From positions 7,863 to 14,425 of the forward strand of contig PLST01000415.1 of the NCBI GenBank assembly GCA_003164255.1: a stretch of 6,563 nucleotides of DNA, in the 5' to 3' direction. This document shows positions 1 to 6,411 of this stretch, piece after piece; positions within the stretch are counted from its first letter, which is position 1; every line of letters starts with the position of its first letter. Position numbers and translations under genes: made by a program. The stretch is from Acidobacteriaceae bacterium (GTDB taxonomy: Bacteria; Acidobacteriota; Terriglobia; Terriglobales; Acidobacteriaceae). Under the pieces are notes generated by a model that was not told where the DNA came from, did no database searches, and saw only the letters and a list, made by a program, of their open reading frames with translations.

Positions 1-499
1 TCATCCTCATTCCGAATGGACGCAAGCGCTCTACGAGCTGTTGCCCGATGGTCCCCAAGCCAACAATGCAAACCGTCTTCCCGCTGAGTGCGAGACTGAG
101 AGTGGGCGGCCTGACAGGGTCTCCTCGAAGGGAAGTCAGAGCCTCTCCTAAATATCGCGCCGAGCCGAGCAGAAGCAAGACCGCGAATTCCGCAACGGAA
201 GTTGCATTCCCGGTAAGGTCGGCTGGGGCGTAAGAAACCCAGATGCCGAGTTCGCTGGCGGCATCGATGTCAACCTCCTCATACCCGTCGCTGACCGTCT
301 GGATTAACTTGAGCTTGGACTGGCCTTGAAGCAACTCGCGACCGACATATCCCATGGCGAGAAGCACCTCGAAATCGTTCGCGGGAGCGTCCTGGCCGTC
401 GAGCCACTCAACTACTTCATGGTGCGCTAGCGCAGTACGAAAGTTTCGCAGAAGTTCCGATGTAAAGAAGCTTTTGGTATGGAGAAAAGCGATTTTCAT
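1..499 (-). CDS. D-isomer-specific 2-hydroxyacid dehydrogenase, N-terminal part (runs off left edge)
   Basis: The reading frame starts at ATG 499-497 and stays open for 166 codons to the window edge. The family oxidises or reduces D-2-hydroxy acids and 2-keto acids with NAD(P) in the cytoplasm. Residues 1-100 look like the first part of the catalytic domain (begins MKIAFLHTKSFF; contains LLAMGYVGREL and LKLIQTVSDGYEEVDI). The segment GNATSVAEFAVLLLL at about 97-111 is the usual VAE helix before the cofactor domain. The Rossmann glycine motif VGLGTIGQQL follows at about 146-155. Members are normally about 310-340 residues, so roughly half is present, and the catalytic Arg, Glu and His lie outside the window. 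For that reason the substrate cannot be named. An AAGGA-type ribosome site lies 5 nt upstream of the ATG. The P-type ATPase ends 59 bp upstream on the same strand, so read-through from it is possible. The family call is firm; the specific function is unknown. Confidence 0.88.
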   Translation of the reverse strand, partial: MKIAFLHTKSFFTSELLRNFRTALAHHEVVEWLDGQDAPANDFEVLLAMGYVGRELLQGQSKLKLIQTVSDGYEEVDIDAASELGIWVSYAPADLTGNATSVAEFAVLLLLGSARYLGEALTSLRGDPVRPPTLSLALSGKTVCIVGLGTIGQQLVERLRPFGMRM

Positions 500-504
500 G
501 TTTA

Positions 505-510
505 TCCTTT
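505..510 (-). promoter_or_regulatory. Ribosome binding site of the 2-hydroxyacid dehydrogenase
   Basis: On the minus strand this reads AAAGGA, with 5 nt between AGGA and the ATG at 499. It fixes the start of a gene that is cut by the window edge. Confidence 0.7.
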
Positions 511-558
511 CAGCTCTCTTGGTCGAATGCTGTTAGAGGCTCTATGTGCTTAGGTTGT

Positions 559-2931
559 TCAGGAAATACGAAGACGGGCAAAGACTGGTATCTTCACCAG
601 ATCCAAAATCGCGCCGAAGGCAAGCGCGGCGCCAAACTCGGCGGCTATGACCGCGAGGGGCAACGGCGCCATTGCGATTCCAAAGATTGCGAGAGTTGAA
701 ATGATAAGCACATCGGCAACTGAGGACAAGACGAGCCAAATGCTGGGTCGTAGGCCCCAGAGATGCAGGCGGCCGCGAATGACGTACGTGGTGGCCTGGC
801 TGCCAAACACAATACTGACTACGGTCAGCGTTTGAAGTGCTTCGATGCCGAGATGCAACTGATATTTGCCCGCCGCCAGAATTGCCGTGGAGAACGCGAG
901 GAAGCAAAGTCCGAAGATCACTCCTGCGCTTGTAATTCGGCCTATCTGCCAGGAGTTTGGCATCTTTGACGGTCGCACTCGGTCCGTCGTCAGCGACATG
1001 GCAAGGAAGTCGCCTGTGATCATCACAATGACCATCAGCATTGGAGTCAGGACCGCGTGTCCTGTCATGACCAGGCCAACCGCCAGCAAGAGCGCCTGAA
1101 ATACCTTCTTCTGAACCGAGTTGAGTGTGTAGGTGAGAATGCGTTGAAAAGTGACTCTGCCTTCTTTTACGGCAGCCACTATGCCGCCGAGGCCTGCCTC
1201 GGTAAGAACAACACCGGCGGCCGATTTGGCGACATCGGTCGCGGTCGAGACGGCAATGCCGATCTGTGCCTGGCGCAGCGCAGGCGCGTCGTTGGCCCCG
1301 TCGCCGCACATCCCAACGGTATGTCCGCTCTTCTGAAACGCTTTAACCAAGTCAAACTTGCCCTCCGGAAGAACACCCGCAAAGACCGAGAAGTCTTCTG
1401 GCTTAATGCCGTCTGGCAGTTTGCCGGCCGGACAGATTGCTCCTTGTAAACCGACTGCGTGAGCGACGATTGTGGCAGTGGCCGGAGCGTCGCCCGTCAC
1501 GATCACTGTGCGCACGCCGAGACCATTCAATTCCGAGATAAGAGAGAGCGAGTCGGTCCGTGGTGGATCGCTGAGGGCAATCAGTCCAATGATCTGACTG
1601 GATGCCGCCGGTCCCGCGGCAACTGCCAAAACTCTCGAGCCTTGCTTCTCGAGTTCGTCGGCGATAGCGGCTGCGGCGGGAGAGGGCGCGGTCAGAGCGA
1701 CAACCGCCGTGAACGCGCCCTTGATGATTCGCTGCGAACTACCATCCAAATCAGTTGCGGTTGCTTCCGAGGTTTTCTTGACCGGATCGAACGGGACAAA
1801 AGCAGTCAGTTTTGGTAAGCCGGTGGCTGTTTTGTGAGACGCGGCAAGTCGAATGGCCTCATCAACGGGGTCCTGGCCGCCTTCGGAACTCGCAAGCGCC
1901 GCCATCCCGAGAACGCGGCCTTCGTTGAATCCAGGCAGCGGGCGAACGCTCGTGACGCTGAGTTTATTTGAGGTCAGAGTTCCGGTCTTGTCCGAGCACA
2001 ACACATCGATCGATGCTGCTTCGTCCACAGCGGTAAGTCGTGTTGGCAACACACCCTGCTTCGCAAGGGTACGAGCCCCAATCGCGGCGGCGAGGGTGAA
2101 TGTTGCCGGCAATGCGACCGGGATAATGGCCAGGACCGAGGTCAGCAGCAACGGAATCATCTCGCTCAATGGCATTGCATGATGATGGGCGAAGGCTCCC
2201 ATCGCAACGATGATGAGGCAATTGAAGACCGCCAGGTTGCGGATGATTCTAAGGACGGCCTTCTGCTGTGTACTCACTACGTGTGCGGACCGAACCAGTT
2301 CAGCCGTGCGGCCGAACTTGGTGCGGGTACCGGTAGCTGTAACGATGGCGGTGGCTTCGCCGCGCCGCACTAGAGCCCCTGCAAACGTGTCTGTTCCGGC
2401 GCCCGCGTCAATGGGGAGCGATTCGCCTGTAAGCATCGACTGGTCGAGTTCGACCGACCCGCCGATCAGGTGCACATCCGCGGCCACGACGCCGCCGAGC
2501 GACAGTTTCACCAGGTCGCCAGATACCAATTGCACCGCAGGTACAGTCTTCCATTCGCCATCTCGCTGGACAGAGGCATTAAGTGCCAGACGGGATTTGA
2601 GAGCAGCGAGGGTGGCCTGTGCGCGACTCTCCTGGAAGTAGGCAAGTGCCGCGTTGAAAAGGAGAAGAGCCGCAATAACGGCAGCTTCGTAATACTTGTG
2701 AAGGACGATCTCAAGTACAACGGAGGCCTCAAGAAGCCAGGGGACAGGTGCCCAGAATTTAGCCAATGCATTGCGCAGCGGATGAGCAGACGTGTCCGGC
2801 ATCGCATTGGGACCGTCTTTTTTAAGGCGGTTTCGCGCCTCTTCGCTCGATAATCCTTGTAGGGCGATGTCATGAGCTGGTTGCACAGCCTGAGCGTCTG
2901 CTGCGGGGGCGACTACACTACTTGAGCTCAC
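559..2931 (-). CDS. Plasma-membrane proton-efflux P-type ATPase (P3A class)
   Basis: This is a 790-residue ATP-driven cation pump of the inner membrane, most likely exporting H+. Domains in order: M1-M2 at about 63-99; actuator domain with TGES at 168-171; M3-M4 at about 231-286 with PVALP at 271-275; phosphorylation site CSDKTGTLT with Asp314; nucleotide domain with FVPFDPVKK at 378-386 and Lys404 in KGAF; DPPR at 455-458 and VTGD at 478-481; hinge GDGANDAP at 543-550; M5-M10 at about 600-775. Asp641 in M6 (ITGDFLAMSL), followed by TDRVRPS, lines up with the proton-carrying Asp of plant and fungal H+-ATPases. This favours H+ over Ca2+ or heavy metals, and no metal-binding CPC motif is present. 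The protein ends about 15 residues after M10, so the eukaryotic autoinhibitory C-terminus is absent. Local variants are KGAF for KGAP and LGGVVAAD for the usual LGDxxPAD. The start is GTG, chosen because AGGTGG lies 6 nt upstream and an in-frame TAG lies a few codons before it. The stop is TGA. Confidence 0.93.
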   Translation of the reverse strand: MSSSSVVAPAADAQAVQPAHDIALQGLSSEEARNRLKKDGPNAMPDTSAHPLRNALAKFWAPVPWLLEASVVLEIVLHKYYEAAVIAALLLFNAALAYFQESRAQATLAALKSRLALNASVQRDGEWKTVPAVQLVSGDLVKLSLGGVVAADVHLIGGSVELDQSMLTGESLPIDAGAGTDTFAGALVRRGEATAIVTATGTRTKFGRTAELVRSAHVVSTQQKAVLRIIRNLAVFNCLIIVAMGAFAHHHAMPLSEMIPLLLTSVLAIIPVALPATFTLAAAIGARTLAKQGVLPTRLTAVDEAASIDVLCSDKTGTLTSNKLSVTSVRPLPGFNEGRVLGMAALASSEGGQDPVDEAIRLAASHKTATGLPKLTAFVPFDPVKKTSEATATDLDGSSQRIIKGAFTAVVALTAPSPAAAAIADELEKQGSRVLAVAAGPAASSQIIGLIALSDPPRTDSLSLISELNGLGVRTVIVTGDAPATATIVAHAVGLQGAICPAGKLPDGIKPEDFSVFAGVLPEGKFDLVKAFQKSGHTVGMCGDGANDAPALRQAQIGIAVSTATDVAKSAAGVVLTEAGLGGIVAAVKEGRVTFQRILTYTLNSVQKKVFQALLLAVGLVMTGHAVLTPMLMVIVMITGDFLAMSLTTDRVRPSKMPNSWQIGRITSAGVIFGLCFLAFSTAILAAGKYQLHLGIEALQTLTVVSIVFGSQATTYVIRGRLHLWGLRPSIWLVLSSVADVLIISTLAIFGIAMAPLPLAVIAAEFGAALAFGAILDLVKIPVFARLRIS

Positions 2932-2937
2932 AGCTGG

Positions 2938-2943
2938 CCACCT
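2938..2943 (-). promoter_or_regulatory. Ribosome binding site deciding the GTG start of the ATPase
   Basis: On the minus strand this reads AGGTGG, with 6 nt before GTG 2931-2929. The first in-frame ATG is residue 44, inside the conserved N-terminal region, so the GTG start is better supported. Confidence 0.6.
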
Positions 2944-2964
2944 GTGCCGCTAAGCCGGTTATTT

Positions 2965-2992
2965 TGCATAATCCAACCACACTTCCGATCAA
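2965..2992 (-). promoter_or_regulatory. Weak candidate promoter for the ATPase gene
   Basis: On the minus strand TTGATC (2992-2987) is followed after 16 nt by TATGCA (2970-2965), inside an AT-rich run TATGCAAAAT. This matches the sigma-70 consensus at 4/6 and 3/6. It lies about 35 nt before the GTG start. Matches this weak occur by chance, so the call rests mainly on position. Confidence 0.22.
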
Positions 2993-3019
2993 TGCGCTTG
3001 GTTGACATGAGATTCACTG

Positions 3020-3043
3020 GATGCGCCGAATCGGCGATGCGCC
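3020..3043. repeat. Small dyad flanked by a direct repeat
   Basis: CGCCGA at 3024-3029 and TCGGCG at 3031-3036 form a perfect inverted repeat around a single A. The octamer GATGCGCC occurs at 3020-3027 and again at 3036-3043, a 16-bp spacing. It could be a protein-binding site about 90 bp upstream of the ATPase start, or chance in GC-rich DNA. Confidence 0.3.
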
Positions 3044-3570
3044 TGCATCAGTGCGGATGCTTGTGCAGCAATAACCGCGTGATGCGTAAAGACCCTTTGC
3101 CACCAGATGTCGAAACTTTCGGCCGACGCATTCAAATTCGGATCGGCCCGTTGGCCGTTCAGCCTATTTCGCGCAGCTGAGAGTTGGCCGCATTGTGGGT
3201 TAGATTGCTTGTGCGGATTCACTTTGTTGTTTTCCGATCCGGTAGCACTTGAGCAGGGGCAATCTATACCAATCAGACGCGTCGTGCGAGAGCCATGTAC
3301 TCGATCAAAGGTGCATCCGCGCGGTCCTGAATTGAGGCAGAATCCCCTGTTTGCTTAAGCCATGAGGAGGCGTTGAAAGTTCGCGCCGACTACCGAAGCC
3401 GAACCCGCGCGCTCAGTACCATTCTGTAATCTGAGGTGCCTAACCATCTGATCAATTAGATACAGTCATTCCAGCCTTGCGGAGTGACAATCGCATGGGG
3501 CGCTTGTGGCACTCACGTTTTAGGTGCGTCAGAGCGCGGCAAGATCTAATCAGCAAAGAGAAAGTGTGAA

Positions 3571-5169
3571 ATGATCCCTGTGAAGCGACCTGATGATAAC
3601 GCGGCAATATATCTTGTGGGCGGGGGCATTGCTTCTCTTGCCGCTGCAGTTTTTCTTATTCGCGATGGAGATGTACAAGGCCGGACGATCACGATCTTGG
3701 AAGAGACTTCCCGGATTGGCGGCAGCCTCGACGCAGCCGGAAATGCGACAGAGGGTTATGTGATGCGCGGCGGTCGCATGATCGAGAGCAAATACCTGTG
3801 CACGTTCGATCTGTTTTCATCGATTCCGACTCTCAATGGGTCGAAGTCGGTGACTCAGGAGATATTTGACTGGAACGAGACGATGAAGACCGCCTCCAAG
3901 TCGCGGCTGTTTCGGGACGGTCAAAGGGTCGACGGTCCCAGTTTTGGCTTGAGCGAGAAAGATATCCTCAACATCGAGCGCCTGGCGATGGAGCCGGAGG
4001 AGTTGCTTGGACGGACCACGATCTCCGACCAGTTCGCCCCGGGGTTCTTTGAGACCGACTTCTGGCGCATGTGGTGTACCACCTTCGCCTTTCAGCCCTG
4101 GCATAGCGCAGTCGAGTTTAAACGCTATCTGGTGCGCTTCACCCACATGGTTTCCGGTTTCAATACGCTTTCCGGCATCATGCGCACTGTGTACAACCAG
4201 TACGACTCGATGGTCCGCCCTCTTCACAAATGGCTCGAAGAGCGCGGTGTGAAGTTCATGCTCAAGACAACAGTTACAGACCTTGTTCTCCTTCAAGACA
4301 GGGCCGGCTTTGCCGTCGAAAAGATCGTGGTGCAGGAAAATGGTGTCGTTAGAAACATTGGTGTCACCGAAGACGACAAAGTCATCGTGACTCTCGGATC
4401 TATGACCGAAGGATCGAGTCTGGGTTCAATGGACTCGGCCGCCGCCTTACTTGGGAAAACCGACGGTGGTTCATGGGCTCTTTGGGAGAAAATCGCCGCC
4501 GGCCAAACGCAATTCGGGCATCCTTCAAACTTTTCCGATCACGTTGAACAATCTAAGTGGATGTCTTTTACTACCACGCTTCATGACCCCTTGTTCTTCG
4601 AACTCATCCGCGACTTGACGGGCAATGTCCCCGGAGAAGGCGGCCTCATTACCTTTCCGGAGTCAAGTTGGCTGGCTTCAATCGTGTTGCCCCATCAGCC
4701 GCATTTCATCGGGCAGCCAGAGGGAGTGCAGGTGTTTTGGGGGTATGGGCTGTTTGTTGATATACCGGGAAATTTCGTAAAGAAGCCCATGTCCGCATGC
4801 ACGGGGCGCGAGATCATGACGGAGATCCTGGGCCACTTGCGCCTTCAGGCGCACGCCGCCGGAATTCTCGATGCGTGTACGTGCATCCCGTGCATGATGC
4901 CCTTCATCACCAGCCAATTTCTCCCTCGAAGCAAGAGCGATCGAGCGATGATCAGGCCGGACGGTTCAAAGAATCTGGCGTTCGTTGGACAGTATTGCGA
5001 ACTCTCGGACGATGTAGTGTTCACAGTTGAGTATTCCATCCGCTCTGCGCAGATGGCTGTCTACTCGTTGCTTGGCTTGGAGCGCGAACCGCCTCCCGTA
5101 TACAAGGGACAAGTCAATCCTCGCGTTTTGTTCGAGGCATTTGCAGCCTTGCATGAAATTGGTGCCTAG
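3571..5169 (+). CDS. ohyA: Oleate hydratase (FAD-dependent fatty acid double-bond hydratase), short variant
   Basis: This is a 532-residue member of the oleate hydratase / myosin-cross-reactive antigen family, which adds water to the cis-9 double bond of oleate or related fatty acids to give 10-hydroxy acids. The FAD-binding fold begins almost at once: YLVGGGIASLAAAVFLIRD at 14-32, with Glu44 at the end of the second strand. Other family blocks are RGGR at 66-69, DLFSSIPTL at 80-88, FWRMWCTTFAFQPWHSAVEF at 164-183, YNQYDS at 208-213, HQPHF at 375-379, VFWGYGLF at 388-395, NFVKKPM at 401-407 and FVGQYCE at 471-477. Tyr186 (in FKRYLVRF) and Gln210 keep the 24-residue spacing of the catalytic Tyr and an active-site Gln in the Elizabethkingia enzyme. 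Oddly, the catalytic Glu of RGGRE is Met70. Both ends are shorter than in the 560-650-residue members. ATG 3571 is the first start after an in-frame TAA at 3547; the upstream AAAGAGAAAG is only a weak ribosome site. The ene-reductase gene follows after 105 bp. The family call is firm; activity on oleate is not certain. Confidence 0.93.
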   Translation: MIPVKRPDDNAAIYLVGGGIASLAAAVFLIRDGDVQGRTITILEETSRIGGSLDAAGNATEGYVMRGGRMIESKYLCTFDLFSSIPTLNGSKSVTQEIFDWNETMKTASKSRLFRDGQRVDGPSFGLSEKDILNIERLAMEPEELLGRTTISDQFAPGFFETDFWRMWCTTFAFQPWHSAVEFKRYLVRFTHMVSGFNTLSGIMRTVYNQYDSMVRPLHKWLEERGVKFMLKTTVTDLVLLQDRAGFAVEKIVVQENGVVRNIGVTEDDKVIVTLGSMTEGSSLGSMDSAAALLGKTDGGSWALWEKIAAGQTQFGHPSNFSDHVEQSKWMSFTTTLHDPLFFELIRDLTGNVPGEGGLITFPESSWLASIVLPHQPHFIGQPEGVQVFWGYGLFVDIPGNFVKKPMSACTGREIMTEILGHLRLQAHAAGILDACTCIPCMMPFITSQFLPRSKSDRAMIRPDGSKNLAFVGQYCELSDDVVFTVEYSIRSAQMAVYSLLGLEREPPPVYKGQVNPRVLFEAFAALHEIGA

Positions 5170-5260
5170 TTACTGCACTCAATCCCTGCAAATCTGAAAA
5201 CTGTAGCCTTTCCATCTTTCATACTTCTAAGAACATCAACCCAACAGTAACTGCTTCTTG

Positions 5261-5266
5261 AAGGAG
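5261..5266 (+). promoter_or_regulatory. Ribosome binding site of the ene-reductase
   Basis: A perfect AAGGAG lies 8 nt before ATG 5275. It is the strongest ribosome site in the window and fixes the start. Confidence 0.8.
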
Positions 5267-5274
5267 TCATTCTC

Positions 5275-6330
5275 ATGATCTCTCTATTAGATCCGATCCA
5301 GATTGGTGAGATCCACTTGCCGAACCGGGTTATCATGTCTCCCCTGACTCGCTTGCGTGGCACACCCGAGCACATTCCTACGCAACTCATGGCCGAATAC
5401 TATGCACAGCGGGCCGGGGCAGGCCTGATCATCTCAGAAGGCATCCCGGTCATACCACAAGGAGTTGGCTACGCGAATGTGCCAGGGATCTGGTCGCTGC
5501 AGCAAACCGAAGCCTGGAAATTGGTCACGAAGGCAGTGCACCAGGCAGGGGGCCGAATCTTCGCACAGCTCTGGCATGTGGGACGCATCTCAGACCCACG
5601 CTTTCTCGACGGTGGACTTCCGGTTGCTCCCAGCGCTATCCGGCCCGCAGGCCATGTAAGCCTGGTGCGTCCTGCATCAGATTACGTGACGCCACGCGCG
5701 CTTGAGACAACGGAGCTTCCCGGCATCGTTGAGGCTTTCCGCAAGGGAGCAGAGAACGCGAAGCTCGCTGGTTTTGACGGCGTGGAGATACACGGAGCCA
5801 ATGGCTACCTGCTCGATCAGTTCCTGCATGACGGATCCAATCATCGCACTGACGAATATGGCGGACCGGTTGAAAACCGCGCCCGGCTCATGCTTGAGGT
5901 CGCCGATGCAGTTATCTCCGTCTGGGGATCCAAGCGCGTGGGCATGCACCTGGCCCCGCGCGGCGATTCTCAGGATATGCACGATTCAAACCCGTCGGCA
6001 ACTTTCGGCTACGTGGCGCGTGAGCTAGGCAGGCGCGAACTCGGTTTTTTGCTTGCGCGTGAGTACTTCGGACCCGACAGATTGGGTCCGCAACTCAAGA
6101 AGCAATTCGGCGGCGTATACATTGCAAACGAGAAATACACTTTCGCACAGGCCAACGAAGTTATTCGAGACGGAGAGGCGGATGCGGTAGCCTTCGGCCA
6201 GCTCTTTATCGCCAATCCTGATCTGCCGGCGCGGTTTACGAGCAATGCGCCGCTCAATATGCCGGACGGCAGCACTTTCTTTACATCGGGGCCACATGGC
6301 TATACCGACTACCCCGCGCTGAACGTGTAG
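5275..6330 (+). CDS. Old Yellow Enzyme family FMN ene-reductase (NemA/XenB-like alkene reductase)
   Basis: This is a complete 351-residue TIM-barrel flavoprotein. The family uses FMN and NAD(P)H to reduce C=C bonds activated by a carbonyl, nitro or similar group, and often handles N-ethylmaleimide, nitrate esters and quinones in the cytoplasm. Family signatures in order: Thr25 in MSPLTRLR beside the flavin; MAEYYAQRA at 39-47; LIISEG at 51-56; FAQLWHVGRISDP at 96-108, with Gln98 and Trp100; the ligand-binding pair His173 and Asn176 with the proton-donor Tyr178 in EIHGANGYLLDQFL; SNHRTDEYGG at 188-197; ENRARL at 200-205; ADAVAFGQLFIANPDLPARF at 302-321; and GYTDYPAL near the end. The strand that usually reads (I/V)GxRxSP is VGMHLAP, so the flavin-contacting Arg is His225. 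I believe this is typical of one OYE subgroup with the LAPRGD sequence rather than damage. The length is normal. The gene sits 105 bp after the oleate hydratase and 81 bp before a nitroreductase gene. The physiological substrate is unknown. Confidence 0.93.
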   Translation: MISLLDPIQIGEIHLPNRVIMSPLTRLRGTPEHIPTQLMAEYYAQRAGAGLIISEGIPVIPQGVGYANVPGIWSLQQTEAWKLVTKAVHQAGGRIFAQLWHVGRISDPRFLDGGLPVAPSAIRPAGHVSLVRPASDYVTPRALETTELPGIVEAFRKGAENAKLAGFDGVEIHGANGYLLDQFLHDGSNHRTDEYGGPVENRARLMLEVADAVISVWGSKRVGMHLAPRGDSQDMHDSNPSATFGYVARELGRRELGFLLAREYFGPDRLGPQLKKQFGGVYIANEKYTFAQANEVIRDGEADAVAFGQLFIANPDLPARFTSNAPLNMPDGSTFFTSGPHGYTDYPALNV

Positions 6331-6349
6331 CAAAACTCAATGCAGTCAT

Positions 6350-6378
6350 TGTCAAGTTGGTTTGTTCGGTTCTTGACA
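6350..6378. promoter_or_regulatory. Inverted repeat TGTCAAG-N15-CTTGACA, candidate operator
   Basis: Perfect 7-bp arms at 6350-6356 and 6372-6378 are separated by 15 bp. The arm centres are 22 bp apart, about two helical turns, which suits a dimeric regulator. The right arm contains TTGACA (6373-6378), a consensus -35 box, but no good -10 box follows at 16-18 nt. No T-run follows, so a rho-independent terminator is unlikely. It lies between the ene-reductase and nitroreductase genes. Confidence 0.35.
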
Positions 6379-6400
6379 TTAGTAGTTGGTTGAAGCAAAC

Positions 6401-6406
6401 GTGGAG
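6401..6406 (+). promoter_or_regulatory. Ribosome binding site of the nitroreductase gene
   Basis: GTGGAG, with GGAG 5 nt before ATG 6412, supports this start for a gene cut by the right edge. Confidence 0.65.
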
Positions 6407-6411
6407 CATCG

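Larger units (their letters stand above)
2932..3570. other. Divergent intergenic region, no supported gene
   Basis: This 639-bp stretch separates the ATPase (leftward) from the oleate hydratase (rightward). Short open frames exist on both strands (for example 2989-3222 minus and 3107-3358 plus). None has a good ribosome site, a recognisable domain or a convincing composition. The region should contain both promoters. What can be seen is a short perfect dyad at 3024-3036, a repeated GATGCGCC at 3020-3027 and 3036-3043 with weaker copies near 3056 and 3081, an orphan Shine-Dalgarno-like GAGGAGG at 3364-3370, and an AT-richer patch around 3449-3463. No tRNA or clear terminator was found. Confidence 0.6.

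Noticed and set aside
542..1309. A 255-codon open frame on the minus strand overlapping the 3' third of the ATPase gene
   Set aside because: It is Arg/Cys-rich, low in recognisable content and lies wholly across a gene with clear P-type ATPase motifs. This is the usual alternative-frame opening in GC-rich coding DNA.
3002..3007. A TTGACA hexamer on the plus strand as a -35 box
   Set aside because: No acceptable -10 box lies 16-18 nt downstream, and no gene starts within 500 bp in that direction.
2989..3222. A 77-codon minus-strand frame in the intergenic region (GTG start)
   Set aside because: There is no good ribosome site and no family resemblance, and the composition does not look coding. 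It is kept only as part of the intergenic description.
3107..3358. An 83-codon plus-strand frame in the intergenic region
   Set aside because: It has no convincing ribosome site, no motif and odd composition, and it ends well short of the oleate hydratase.
3483..3513. Imperfect dyad AGTGACAA ... TTGTGGCACT upstream of the oleate hydratase
   Set aside because: Pairing needs an asymmetric internal loop, and the arms do not match the spacing of the dyad at 6350-6378. This is too weak to call an operator.
3817..4296. A 159-codon open frame antisense to the oleate hydratase gene
   Set aside because: It has no domain, and the sense strand encodes conserved family blocks throughout. It is best explained as an antisense shadow.
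5169..5251. Inverted heptamers GTTACTG (5169-5175) and CAGTAAC (5245-5251) between the hydratase and ene-reductase genes
   Set aside because: The arms are about 70 nt apart with no further pairing, and no T-run follows. A chance match is more likely than a terminator or operator.
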